A stretch of 64,000 nucleotides of DNA from Bdellovibrionales bacterium (GTDB lineage Bacteria; Bdellovibrionota; Bdellovibrionia; Bdellovibrionales; JAKFYE01), in the NCBI GenBank assembly GCA_021731045.1, contig JAKFYE010000009.1:60042-124041 (forward strand). The letters run 5' to 3'. Of the stretch, positions 9,075 through 18,514 are shown one piece after another. Each line of letters opens with the position of its first letter. Within the stretch, counting starts at the first letter, position 1. The notes beneath the pieces are model-generated. The model ran no database searches. It saw nothing but the letters and a program-made list of their open reading frames with translations, and was not told where the DNA came from. The position numbers were made by a program, and so were the translations under genes.

Positions 9075-10046
9075 ATGTCGCTGTTACAACAAATGTTAAA
9101 ACGGCTGTCCTTTCTAAAATCAATAAGACCTGCACGCGCTTCTATTTTACCTTCACATAAAATCAATTTTGAAATTTACTCGAAAGAGGCTCCCAAAACA
9201 CTTGAGGTTCTGAATATCTCATTGTCTGGTATCGCGTTTCAGCGTGATCAAGAAAACTCATGGCAGGCTTTGGGAACAAAACTAACCGGGAGCCTTTCTA
9301 TAAAAGGAGAGCGGTTTCGCACAACCGTTGAGGTTCGTCATGTCTCTTTTGACCGCATTGGGGCAAAGTTTATTTCAAAAGACTTTGCTTTAGATAAGGC
9401 AATTGAAAATTACCTTTTAAATGAGCTTAAACAAAAAAGGGTTAATCCTTCTTTTAAAAAAGAATTTTATGAGTTAATTGAAAGTCGAAAGTCCATTCGA
9501 AAATATAAAACAGATGCGGTCTCCAAAGAAGTTTTAGAAAGAGTGCTTTCCGCGGCGATGCACGCGCCATCAGGTAAGAACCGTCAAAACTGGCGATTCT
9601 TTGTGGTGCAAGGAACGAAGCGAGATGAGTATCTGGAGTATTCTAAGAAATCTTTTGTCGGAATAAAAGATGTTTTGCAAAAAAGATTGAAACCGTCGCT
9701 ATACGAATTCACAGAACGCTTTTTTTATACTTTGGGTGGCGCCCCGGTTATTATTTTTTGTTACTCATTAAATGACCCCGAAGAACGTTATCATACCAGT
9801 ATCGGCAGCGTTTATATGGCCGCAGAAAATATGATTTTAGCAGCTGTGTCTGAAGGATTAGGAACATGCTCGATGGGAGCGCCCTTAGAAATAAAAGACG
9901 ATGTTGATAAGTTTTTGGGAATACAGAAAATCCAAATTCCAGAAGGATCTCAGCTCGAACTTTTATGTGCAGTTGTTATGGGCTGGCCAGATCACGAGCC
10001 ACCCAAAGCCCCTCGCCAAACTGAAGGGCGTGTGACTTGGCTCTAA
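9075..10046 (+). CDS. PilZ-like domain fused to nitroreductase-family domain
   Basis: N-terminus RPARASI...LEVLNISLSGIAF (PilZ-like (D/N)xSxxG); C-terminus LIESRKSIRKYKTDAVSKEVLERVLSAAMHAPSGKNRQNWRFFVV...GLGTCSMGAP (nitroreductase). Confidence 0.75.
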   Translation: MSLLQQMLKRLSFLKSIRPARASILPSHKINFEIYSKEAPKTLEVLNISLSGIAFQRDQENSWQALGTKLTGSLSIKGERFRTTVEVRHVSFDRIGAKFISKDFALDKAIENYLLNELKQKRVNPSFKKEFYELIESRKSIRKYKTDAVSKEVLERVLSAAMHAPSGKNRQNWRFFVVQGTKRDEYLEYSKKSFVGIKDVLQKRLKPSLYEFTERFFYTLGGAPVIIFCYSLNDPEERYHTSIGSVYMAAENMILAAVSEGLGTCSMGAPLEIKDDVDKFLGIQKIQIPEGSQLELLCAVVMGWPDHEPPKAPRQTEGRVTWL

Positions 10047-10104
10047 GTAGAGACGCTCTATCAAATTACGTTTAGAAAATGTGAAAACTTACCGATATAT
10101 CATT

Positions 10105-10698
10105 ATGAGACAGTATTTGCGGGTATCATTGGTTTTGATATTCTTTATGGTATTAGGCATTTATCATAACTGCTCCAAAGTTCAATTCAGTGAAAAAATA
10201 GATCTCGATTCCATTGATGGTCGAACTGGAGAATTACCTGATTACGCTTTTGCGCATGAACTCATCTGTGGCGGCGCTCGCGTACAGGGTAAATATCATC
10301 ACGTAAGCCCCAATGAATGTACTATACCAGAAACAAGTGATCAAAGCTGCGATCGTTGGGGTTGCGCAATAGTGGTTAATGATAACGGCGATTCCGATTG
10401 TCCATCAGAAACCGATAGGGTTCCTATTAATCAAGGTTCTACACAATATTTTTTATGTTTAAGAAAAGTGATTACTGATGGGCCTGTTTCATCTGTTTGT
10501 GGTGGTGCTCGCAGTTCGGGTAAATTAGAGAAGTCGCCTGTAGAATGCACAAACCCACACACAACCGACAATAGTTGTAATCGATGGGGTTGTGCGATTC
10601 GACTTAATAGGGCTGGAACTTCGTCTTGTCCTGAAGGCACTCAGATCGTGAGAATTTCAGATGCGCCTACATATATCCTTTGTCTAGAGCCTGAATGA
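10105..10698 (+). CDS. Putative lipoprotein with two six-cysteine repeats (paralog A)
   Basis: MRQYLRVSLVLIFFMVLGIYHNCSKVQFSE then two repeats of CGGAR..GK....P.ECT.P.T.D.SC.RWGCAI...G...CP.GT....Y.LCL; ATG at 10105 aligns with paralog B start. Confidence 0.65.
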   Translation: MRQYLRVSLVLIFFMVLGIYHNCSKVQFSEKIDLDSIDGRTGELPDYAFAHELICGGARVQGKYHHVSPNECTIPETSDQSCDRWGCAIVVNDNGDSDCPSETDRVPINQGSTQYFLCLRKVITDGPVSSVCGGARSSGKLEKSPVECTNPHTTDNSCNRWGCAIRLNRAGTSSCPEGTQIVRISDAPTYILCLEPE

Positions 10699-10807
10699 GA
10701 ACCTGAATTTTTCTCCCGCGAGTACCTAGACGCTCTTGACGGTTTAGCGGTTCACATAAACTTGCTATTAGCGTAAAGAAATAATTTTAATTGGCCGATA
10801 GATCATT

Positions 10808-11404
10808 ATGAGACACTTTTCACGAGTATCTTTGGTTTTGATATTCTTTCTTGGTTTAGCAATTTATCACAATTGTTCGAAAGTACAATTTAGTGAAGCG
10901 CCCATTAATAGTGAAGCGCCGGTCATTAACGATGCAGGACTAACAGGAGAGCTACCCGATTATGTTTTTGCCAAAGAACTTATCTGTGGTGGTGCGCGCT
11001 TTCAAGGTAAGTATCTTCATGTGAGTCCAAATGAATGTACTATGCCTCATACCAATGATCAGAGTTGTGATCGTTGGGGCTGCGCTCTTATGGTAAACGG
11101 CAATGGAGACGCTGATTGTCCCTCAAATACCGAAAAGCACGTGATGGAACAAGATAATCGCTACTTTCTATGTCTAAGAAAAGTCATTACCGATGGACCT
11201 GTGGCGTCTATTTGCGGCGGCACACGAATGAGCGGAAAAGGTGTGAATGGCGAAGACTGTACAAACCCTCCAACCAACGACAACAGTTGTAATCGATGGG
11301 GTTGTGCCATCCGTATCGACGCTGAGGGTACAGGTGCTTGCCCGAGCGGGACTCAAACCGTTAGAATTTCAGACGAACGAACCTATATGTTCTGTCTTCA
11401 ATAA
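10808..11404 (+). CDS. Putative lipoprotein with two six-cysteine repeats (paralog B)
   Basis: Close full-length similarity to the preceding ORF, including the 5' leader DNA (CCGATANATCATTATGAGACA). Confidence 0.65.
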   Translation: MRHFSRVSLVLIFFLGLAIYHNCSKVQFSEAPINSEAPVINDAGLTGELPDYVFAKELICGGARFQGKYLHVSPNECTMPHTNDQSCDRWGCALMVNGNGDADCPSNTEKHVMEQDNRYFLCLRKVITDGPVASICGGTRMSGKGVNGEDCTNPPTNDNSCNRWGCAIRIDAEGTGACPSGTQTVRISDERTYMFCLQ

Positions 11405-11462
11405 ATATAATTTTCTAGATATTCAATAATTAAAAATATTAAATCACAACTCGAAATGCCTG

Positions 11463-12158
11463 TTATTTTAATAGCGTGATGGTCGAAATCAGTCGACCCG
11501 TGGGCCCACTGCGACGGTACGAATAATAGTTTATATCTTTAAATGTATCAGCGGGGTGAATCCAAATATTTGCGGGCTCAATGCCCTGAGAAAGAAGTTG
11601 GGATATTGCAATTTCAGTTAGATCCACTTGCTTTTTTTCCGTGTCACTCTTGTGTTCGTAAAGAACGTTCTCTTTTCCTGGATAAGCACTGACGAGTATT
11701 TCTGCCACATCATTATGAACTTCGAAAGAGTCTTTTTTAATATGAGGTCCGATCCAAACACGTACTTGAGTTTTATTTTTTGGATTCATTTCAAGTAACG
11801 TCTTCATAATTATACTATTAGCCACACCTCGCCAGCCCGCATGGCAAGCCGCAATCTGTTTTCCGGCAACGTCATGCATAAGTACTGGCAAACAATCAGC
11901 CGTATAAACTCCAAGGGCCACGTCAACTTCTTGAGTAAAAAATGCATCGGCGGAGGTTTCGCGTGTTGGTGTCTTTGCGTCTGTTTTTATAATTTTATCG
12001 CCGTGAACTTGCTTTAGAAATTTTAAAATTCGCTCTGGAAAAATTCTAGCATGTTCGTTTTCGGTAAATGTCTTGTTTCCGAAAAAAATAAAAACGGAGT
12101 CGTCATCAAAACGATCTCCAATAGGGCTTTTTCCAACATAGAGCGGGCGACAGTTCAT
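11463..12158 (-). CDS. pgeF: Peptidoglycan editing factor/polyphenol oxidase (YfiH/PgeF family)
   Basis: KQVHGDKI, ADCLPVLMHDVAGKQIAACHAGWRG, SYRRSGPTGRLISTI motifs. Confidence 0.9.
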   Translation of the reverse strand: MNCRPLYVGKSPIGDRFDDDSVFIFFGNKTFTENEHARIFPERILKFLKQVHGDKIIKTDAKTPTRETSADAFFTQEVDVALGVYTADCLPVLMHDVAGKQIAACHAGWRGVANSIIMKTLLEMNPKNKTQVRVWIGPHIKKDSFEVHNDVAEILVSAYPGKENVLYEHKSDTEKKQVDLTEIAISQLLSQGIEPANIWIHPADTFKDINYYSYRRSGPTGRLISTITLLK

Positions 12159-12167
12159 AATAAACCT

Positions 12168-13139
12168 TTATGAAAAACCTAAAGCTGACACCAGAGGTTG
12201 TAGATCTTCTGGCCAAGGAGATTTAAACAATAAGACTTCTTGTGTTTTCGGATGTGTAAATCCAAGTTCACAAGCATGGAGGGCAAAGCGCTTCATGTTC
12301 ATAATAATGTCTTTTGCATTTCCATTTTTTATATTTTTGGTTTTTGGTCCACCGCCGTACAACGTGTCGCCAACAATTGGGTGGCCACTTTCGGAAACAT
12401 GGACACGTATTTGGTGCGTACGTCCAGTATCGAGTTTCAGCTCTAAAAGAGAAAATTCTTTATTAAAAGTTTTAATTTGTTTGTAGTGGGTAATCGCAAT
12501 CTTTCCTTCTTTTTGAGTGGAGGCAAAGCGTTTGCGGTCGTGCGGATGTCGGGCCAATTTAGATTCAAACGTTCCTAAGTTTGCGGGATATAGTCCATAA
12601 GTAATGGCCCAATAGATTCTATGAGTCGATTTTTGTTTGAACTGTGCCGCTAAAGCATGATGGGCGTTGTCGTTTTTTGCGACGACAAGTAAACCACTCG
12701 TGTCGCGATCGATACGGTGTACAATTCCCGGTCGAGCCTCATTAAAACCCATAGCTAAATTTGTCGTGTAATTTAAGAGAGCGTTTACCAATGTATCCTG
12801 GGCATGACCTGCCGCCGGATGTACAACTAATCCCGCGGGTTTATTTACTACAATGACGTCGTCGTCCTCATAAACAATGTCTAATTTTAAATTAAGAGGC
12901 TCCAGTTTGGAAGGGGTCGGTGTAGTCGGAATTTTAACTATAATCACATCGCCTTGTTTTAAAAATAAAGAAGATTTTGGTGTCTTGCCGTTGACGGTGA
13001 TGTGGCCGCTCTCGATTAGTTGTACGGCTCTTGTTCGAGAGCCAATTTTTTCTTTTGAACCTAGATAGCGATCAAGACGATGTCCGCCGCCATCAGGGGC
13101 GATCGTTATTTGTAATGTTTCAAAAAGTTCACTTATCAC
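12168..13139 (-). CDS. rluD: RluA/RluD-family pseudouridine synthase
   Basis: S4 domain, NKPAGLVVHPAAGH, PGIVHRIDRDTSGLLVVAKND, TGRTHQIRVHVSESGHPIVGDTLYG. Confidence 0.93.
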   Translation of the reverse strand: MISELFETLQITIAPDGGGHRLDRYLGSKEKIGSRTRAVQLIESGHITVNGKTPKSSLFLKQGDVIIVKIPTTPTPSKLEPLNLKLDIVYEDDDVIVVNKPAGLVVHPAAGHAQDTLVNALLNYTTNLAMGFNEARPGIVHRIDRDTSGLLVVAKNDNAHHALAAQFKQKSTHRIYWAITYGLYPANLGTFESKLARHPHDRKRFASTQKEGKIAITHYKQIKTFNKEFSLLELKLDTGRTHQIRVHVSESGHPIVGDTLYGGGPKTKNIKNGNAKDIIMNMKRFALHACELGFTHPKTQEVLLFKSPWPEDLQPLVSALGFS

Positions 13140-13857
13140 GGGAATCTTTGAAGAGCTTCATGTAAGAATCCGCAGTGAGTCTTTCATTAAGGCCCAGTAA
13201 CCGTGCGACAGACATGATAAACCCTCGAACATATACGGGAGCGGGGAGAGCATGAAAATCATTTGTTTCAACTGAGATTAGATAAGGTCTTGAGATGCGT
13301 GAGGTTTCGCTGAGCTGATCAATAGAAATATTTTTATAGTGTCGAACTTTTTGAAGAAAAGTTCCGTCAAAAACAGTTTGATTTGCAATTTCGGTTTCAA
13401 AGGATTCATCAACATTGTAATGGCTAATAATGGTTTTACCATAACCTTTTCCAGGTACGCTCGAAGGTTCCGGTTCTTTTGCTTTTGTTGGTGATGAGGG
13501 TGAAGGTGTCTTAACTGGTTCCGTTGCGGGCAACATAAAATCAGGAAGATCTTCTGTTGCGGCGGCTGGCGTTTTTTGAATCGGCGTTGCGCTAGAAGGC
13601 TCTGCGCTCGGTGAATTTTTTGCGAGTGTTTTATCGTACTCTCTTCGTTTTGCGCTATTACTTAACACAGCATAGGCCTCATCAATTAACCGTAAAAGCT
13701 CTTGAGCTTCGCTTTCTGAAAAAACGCTGTAAAGAGCGGTACTTGCTGGAGAGTAAGTCGCCTTTGCCTTATAAAAAGCCTTTTGGATTTCTTCCGAGTT
13801 TGCATGCGGAGAAAGTTCGAGAATTTCATAAAAGCTTTGTTCGGAAAAGTGACCCAT
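13129..13857 (-). CDS. J-like domain fused to HTH_25 (RodZ-like) domain
   Basis: N-terminus SFYEILELSPHANSEEIQKAFYKAKATYSPAS...LIDEAYAVLSNSAKRREYD; C-terminus GTFLQKVRHYKNISIDQLSETSRISRPYLISVETNDFHALPAPVYVRGFI. Confidence 0.75.
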   Translation of the reverse strand: MGHFSEQSFYEILELSPHANSEEIQKAFYKAKATYSPASTALYSVFSESEAQELLRLIDEAYAVLSNSAKRREYDKTLAKNSPSAEPSSATPIQKTPAAATEDLPDFMLPATEPVKTPSPSSPTKAKEPEPSSVPGKGYGKTIISHYNVDESFETEIANQTVFDGTFLQKVRHYKNISIDQLSETSRISRPYLISVETNDFHALPAPVYVRGFIMSVARLLGLNERLTADSYMKLFKDSRDK

Positions 13858-13947
13858 TTTTACATTTTATAGAGGCTTTTCCACGAATCAAGATCTTAAA
13901 AAGATATTAGGCAGTGTCCGGCAATTCAAAAATCGAGTTGACGCAAC

Positions 13948-14958
13948 CTAAAGCGGAACTACGGTCTGTGCGTGATTCTCTGTTAGAGCCCGTGTGATTT
14001 TTAGAAATTGTGTCACAAGATGACAATAGGGATACTCAAGTATGACGGGTCGACGCTTACGCATCGCCTGCCACACCGCATTATCATAATCTAAGTAGCC
14101 TACATATTCGGTATTTACACCAAAATATTTTTGGCAAACGCTTTTCACCGAGTGTCCTATTTCAATATCTGAATTTGTACGGATTTGATTCACGATTAAG
14201 TTGAAATGCATTTTTGAAAGTTCCAATTTAAACGTTTTGCCGGCAATAGGATCAACTTTCGCTACGTAGTTGATTAAATCAAACGGAGTTCGGATTCCAA
14301 GGCGGTTTTTGTGATCCATCGCCTCGTCGACAATTTTTTTCATTCCCAAGTTGTCTTCAAGAATCTTTAGGCGACGATAAAATGCGGCCTTCACAAAACG
14401 ATAGGCATTTTCGATACTCGTCGCTTCAGGCAAAACGCAAATAATGGATTGATCTGCCAATAGAAAGAAATCTAAGGTATTTTTGGTCGTACCGGCCCCT
14501 AGATCTAGCAAAATGTAATCCGTTGGCACCGACTTAATTGCTTGCATTAAAGATTCGCGACTAGAACCTTCAAGATTGGCAATGTTAAGGGAGTCATTTG
14601 CACCGCTGATAAAACCTAAATTACGAACTTCGGTGGGTGAAATTAGTTTTTCAAAAGTGGGCACTCGCCCCTCGATAAAATCGCTTAGACTATTTGTGGG
14701 TGCTGCAACCCCAAGACTCGTATGAAGATTTGCGCCTCCGAGATCTAAATCAATAATTGTTACGCTATGACCCATTCGTGCAAGAGAAATTCCTAAGCTT
14801 GAAGTGATCATGCTTTTGCCTACACCACCTTTACCTCCACCAAATGCCCAAATTTTTTTGTTTTTCAAAGGTGAACGTGTTTGAGGCTCTGACTGAGAAT
14901 TGCGAGCTGGAAATAACTCCACAGCGGCATTAGATTGTGATTTATCAGCCAACGACAT
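13948..14958 (-). CDS. MinD/ParA-family ATPase
   Basis: [46 protein letters not shown] (deviant Walker A) and downstream motifs. Confidence 0.88.
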   Translation of the reverse strand: MSLADKSQSNAAVELFPARNSQSEPQTRSPLKNKKIWAFGGGKGGVGKSMITSSLGISLARMGHSVTIIDLDLGGANLHTSLGVAAPTNSLSDFIEGRVPTFEKLISPTEVRNLGFISGANDSLNIANLEGSSRESLMQAIKSVPTDYILLDLGAGTTKNTLDFFLLADQSIICVLPEATSIENAYRFVKAAFYRRLKILEDNLGMKKIVDEAMDHKNRLGIRTPFDLINYVAKVDPIAGKTFKLELSKMHFNLIVNQIRTNSDIEIGHSVKSVCQKYFGVNTEYVGYLDYDNAVWQAMRKRRPVILEYPYCHLVTQFLKITRALTENHAQTVVPL

Positions 14959-14972
14959 AACTCTCGCTTAGG

Positions 14973-15704
14973 TTAAAATTCAGGCAACGGTTTCAAGGTA
15001 CCAGCCTTCAGTTTCTCCTCGGCTTCAGAACCTCGAATATAAAGAGCTGATATATCATTCCAGGACTTTGGTCGCAGCTGTTTTTGGCGATCTGCAAAAA
15101 TCTGGACCATGGTAATCGCCGAAGGGCGATCATTAAGAAAGTTATGACGAATTAAACGTTTCGAAAAAGATTTTGAAAAATTTGCTGCAAAAAAATCAAA
15201 CCCTTCTCCTACACAAACATGTTTTGAACGAATCAATTTTTCTAACTGTTCAACGGTAAGAGCCTGCGGTTTTATAGAAGTCTTCCATCCATGTTTAAGG
15301 GGCTGAAAGGTAGACGCGTAACACTGACTTTTATGAGCGTTGATGAGTGCGAGAACAGGAGTTTTCGTTGAATAATAGGGAACACCATATGCGAGAAGTT
15401 CTAAAGAGTTAAAAGCATAAATAGGTTTTTCAATCGCATACGAGAGTGTTTTAATTGTGTTGAGGCCCACGCGAATTCCAGTAAAACTGCCGGGACCAAT
15501 ATCAACCGCAAAAGCATCAAGTGCCTCTAAAGAAAGATCAGATTCTCTGAGTGCCTCTTCAATTGCTGGAACTATGAGTTCACCATGTGATTTTTGGCGC
15601 AACCAAGTTTTGCTGAAAACTAACGAACTTTTTTTATCGTCAATTTTAGCGAGGGCAATTGAACCCTGCGATGTTGAAGTTTCGAGAGCGAGTAAAAGCA
15701 TCAT
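14973..15704 (-). CDS. tsaB: tRNA threonylcarbamoyladenosine biosynthesis protein TsaB
   Basis: LLLALETSTSQGSIAL, DAFAVDIGPGSFTGIRVGLNTIKTLSYA. Confidence 0.9.
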   Translation of the reverse strand: MMLLLALETSTSQGSIALAKIDDKKSSLVFSKTWLRQKSHGELIVPAIEEALRESDLSLEALDAFAVDIGPGSFTGIRVGLNTIKTLSYAIEKPIYAFNSLELLAYGVPYYSTKTPVLALINAHKSQCYASTFQPLKHGWKTSIKPQALTVEQLEKLIRSKHVCVGEGFDFFAANFSKSFSKRLIRHNFLNDRPSAITMVQIFADRQKQLRPKSWNDISALYIRGSEAEEKLKAGTLKPLPEF

Positions 15705-15737
15705 CGTACCTACCAACAAAACGACGAGGTACGCAAA

Positions 15738-17465
15738 CTAATTAAAGAGTCGCGAAACGTCGTTAAACAACGCTAGAACCATAAGGCTCATTAAAATAAC
15801 AAGACCTATTTGCTGGGCAATTTCCATTTTTCGCATGCTGAGAGGTGCGCCTCGCAAAGCTTCAATTGTAAAAAACACGAGATGCCCGCCATCTAAAACC
15901 GGTACGGGCAAAAGGTTTAAAATGAAAAGGTTAATCGAGATAATTGCCATAATTTTCATAAACGGGCTTATTCCGATTTGAAAAGTTTTGCTGGCAAGCT
16001 GACCAATCATAATTGGGCCACCAATAGATTTAGCGGAAACTCGATTTTGCAAAAGACGCAAAAAACTCAAACACGTATTTTTAGTCCAAAGAATCGTATC
16101 ACTAAACCCTTTTGATAGCGCTGCAGTGGGATTCAATATCTTTGAAACAAAAGTTAACGGCTGGGCGCTAGAAACTCCCGCCAATACACCCATTGCATAG
16201 ACGGGAATCTCTTTTCCGGTCGGTTGCGGTTGAGAAATTTTTCGTGGCACAATTTCAAAGCTGAGAGGTTGGTTGTTTCTTAAAACTGAAACTTTAAGTG
16301 GCGGTTGAGACTCGGTGTACGCTTGTACGCGCTTCACTAAATCATTCCATTCAGAAATTTCACCATTTACCGAAACGATTTTATCGCCTTTCTGAATTCC
16401 GGCCGAGGCCGCCGCAGACTCTGGAACAAGGTCCGAAACATATAAGTCAGGGTAATCAAAACCTAAAGACATTAAAATTTGATGACCTTTTTGAATCAAC
16501 AAATCATGTGAATATGTTGTCGTTTGATTAGATTTTGCTGCAAGTTCTTTGGCCGATTTAAGAGAAAGTGTGAGTGTTTGTTTTTCTGTTTTATCTTTTC
16601 CGATCACTCTTTCAATGACAACAGAGACTTCATCTTTTTCGCTGCTTGTGGCGATCGCACGTGCGAGATCAATCCACTTAGTTATCTCCGTGCTCTCAAC
16701 CTTTGAGATGAGATCGCCCGTTTTTAAGCCAGATTTTGCGGCAAGCGAAGTATCAGAAGTAACAGCCACTTCAGAAGCTCGAAAATAAAAAGAAAGACCT
16801 TCGAGCTCCCCAATTTCAGATAGTGAGCTTAAAATATTTGGATTAGGGACTAAGTCGGTACGAGTTTGAATGTTCTCGGGTTGAGTTGCACCAGGTTTAA
16901 GCACAGATAATTGAATGGGTCCGCTACCATTTTTTTCGATGTAGTCTTTAAGTTCCGTCCAGTTCGTAACCGTTTGATTATTAACAGCCACGACGGTGTC
17001 TTCCGAACGCAAACCTGCAAGATAGGCGCGACTTGTTGGAGCAATATCACCCACTACAGGCCGAATAACCTCTTCGCCAACAAAAGCTATGAGAGTAAAT
17101 AAAACGATTGCAAAGAAAAAATTCATCAAAGGGCCAGCGAGAACGATGCCGATTCTTTGGCCGACAGGTTTGTGCGTAAACGAATACTTGCGGCTTTCTG
17201 CAGGAATTTCAGCCGTGGGATCATCACCGTACATTTTTACGTATCCGCCAAAAGGAATAATTGAGAGGCAGTATTCCGTATCGCCTTTTTTGTATTTGAA
17301 AAACTTCTTTCCAAATCCGAGGCTAAAGACTTCCACGCGTACGCCGAAATATTTGGCGACTAAAAAATGCCCAAGCTCATGAACAAAAATCAAAAGCCCA
17401 AGCAAAATGATGAGTGGAATTAAAAACGACAAACCTTGACTGAGATAATAAGTAATAAGTTCCAT
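15738..17465 (-). CDS. rseP: RIP metalloprotease RseP (site-2 protease) with PDZ domains
   Basis: FVHELGHFLVAKYFGVRVEVFSLGFGKK (HExxH), PDZ modules, NLLPVPVLDGGHLVFFTIEALRG. Confidence 0.93.
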   Translation of the reverse strand: MELITYYLSQGLSFLIPLIILLGLLIFVHELGHFLVAKYFGVRVEVFSLGFGKKFFKYKKGDTEYCLSIIPFGGYVKMYGDDPTAEIPAESRKYSFTHKPVGQRIGIVLAGPLMNFFFAIVLFTLIAFVGEEVIRPVVGDIAPTSRAYLAGLRSEDTVVAVNNQTVTNWTELKDYIEKNGSGPIQLSVLKPGATQPENIQTRTDLVPNPNILSSLSEIGELEGLSFYFRASEVAVTSDTSLAAKSGLKTGDLISKVESTEITKWIDLARAIATSSEKDEVSVVIERVIGKDKTEKQTLTLSLKSAKELAAKSNQTTTYSHDLLIQKGHQILMSLGFDYPDLYVSDLVPESAAASAGIQKGDKIVSVNGEISEWNDLVKRVQAYTESQPPLKVSVLRNNQPLSFEIVPRKISQPQPTGKEIPVYAMGVLAGVSSAQPLTFVSKILNPTAALSKGFSDTILWTKNTCLSFLRLLQNRVSAKSIGGPIMIGQLASKTFQIGISPFMKIMAIISINLFILNLLPVPVLDGGHLVFFTIEALRGAPLSMRKMEIAQQIGLVILMSLMVLALFNDVSRLFN

Positions 17466-17550
17466 TCGATAATTGTAAATGTCCTAACGACGAATCTCCA
17501 CCCTAATTCAAAGTTTTCTGTTTCTTTTTTATAAAAACAGTATCGATGCT

Positions 17551-17667
17551 TGTAGATAGGCTGCGTTATTTCAAGGCTCACGTTTTATTTGTGCCACAGA
17601 CATACCCAGACCTCAGGACAAAGCCAATTTTACGTAGCAATTTTGCAATTAACGCAGCTTATCTACA
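17551..17667. repeat. Short intergenic element bounded by ~21-bp terminal inverted repeats
   Basis: Left TGTAGATAGGCTGCGTTATTT (17551-17571); right AATTAACGCAGCTTATCTACA (17647-17667); 19/21 complementary. Confidence 0.65.
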
Positions 17668-17680
17668 TCCTGACGAAGAA

Positions 17681-18514
17681 CTAGAAGAAAGTCGGAAAGT
17701 ATATAGAGGCAAAATAGATAAAAGGCGCAGCAAAGAGAACGCCATCGATGCGATCAAGAATTCCGCCATGTCCAGGCATCAACGTGCCGGAGTCTTTTTT
17801 ATTCGCAACTCGTTTAAGCAAAGATTCAAAAAAATCTCCAACTTGCGCCGCGGCTCCAGTCACAATAGCAAGAATGACGAGAGGTAAAACGGGAAGAGAA
17901 TTAAAGAATAAAAATTTTGCAAGAATGACCGCAAAGACCGAGCCGAAGAGGCCACCGATAGAACCGGCCCATGTTTTATTTGGAGAAATTGAGGGAAGCA
18001 TTTTTGTTCGACCCAAAGCTTTACCTATAAAATAAGCGAAAGAATCACCAAACAACACAATGCTCAGCAAAGTTAAAAACCAAAAATCACCAGAAGGTTG
18101 TCGAAAAAGTGCGACAATAAAAGCAGGAAGAATACCAACGTATAAAAGCCCTAACGCTGAAATCCCGATAAGATCGCGAATGTAAGTTAAACTTTGCGCA
18201 TGACGATTATGAATGAGGAAAAAAGAAAAAAATGCGATCAAAACAAAACCGACTGGTAAACCAATCGCTTTGGGTGAAAGCAAAGCGGAAAGCGTAATAA
18301 TAAAACAGCCCGAAACCAAAAGCGCCCGACTAAAAGAAACCTCGGGCTTATCGATCGTTAACTCCGCATATTCCATTTGCGCCTTGAGAGCGCAAGCTAA
18401 AATAATCGCGATAAGTCCGTTGTTTTCAAATAAATAATATAAACCAAAAAGTAAAATCAGGGCAAAAGCTGCGGAGATCAATCGAATGGCTGTGACTGAT
18501 CGACTTTTGCTCAT
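17681..18514 (-). CDS. cdsA: Phosphatidate cytidylyltransferase
   Basis: Multi-TM; PSISPNKTWAGSIGGLFGSV...AAQVGDFFESLLKRVANKKDSGTLMPGHGGILDRIDGVLFAAP. Confidence 0.93.
   Translation of the reverse strand: MSKSRSVTAIRLISAAFALILLFGLYYLFENNGLIAIILACALKAQMEYAELTIDKPEVSFSRALLVSGCFIITLSALLSPKAIGLPVGFVLIAFFSFFLIHNRHAQSLTYIRDLIGISALGLLYVGILPAFIVALFRQPSGDFWFLTLLSIVLFGDSFAYFIGKALGRTKMLPSISPNKTWAGSIGGLFGSVFAVILAKFLFFNSLPVLPLVILAIVTGAAAQVGDFFESLLKRVANKKDSGTLMPGHGGILDRIDGVLFAAPFIYFASIYFPTFF

Noticed and set aside
17546-17887. 113-aa plus-strand ORF covering the TIR element
   Set aside because: Mostly antisense to the 3' end of cdsA and running through a palindromic element; no ribosome-binding site or family similarity.
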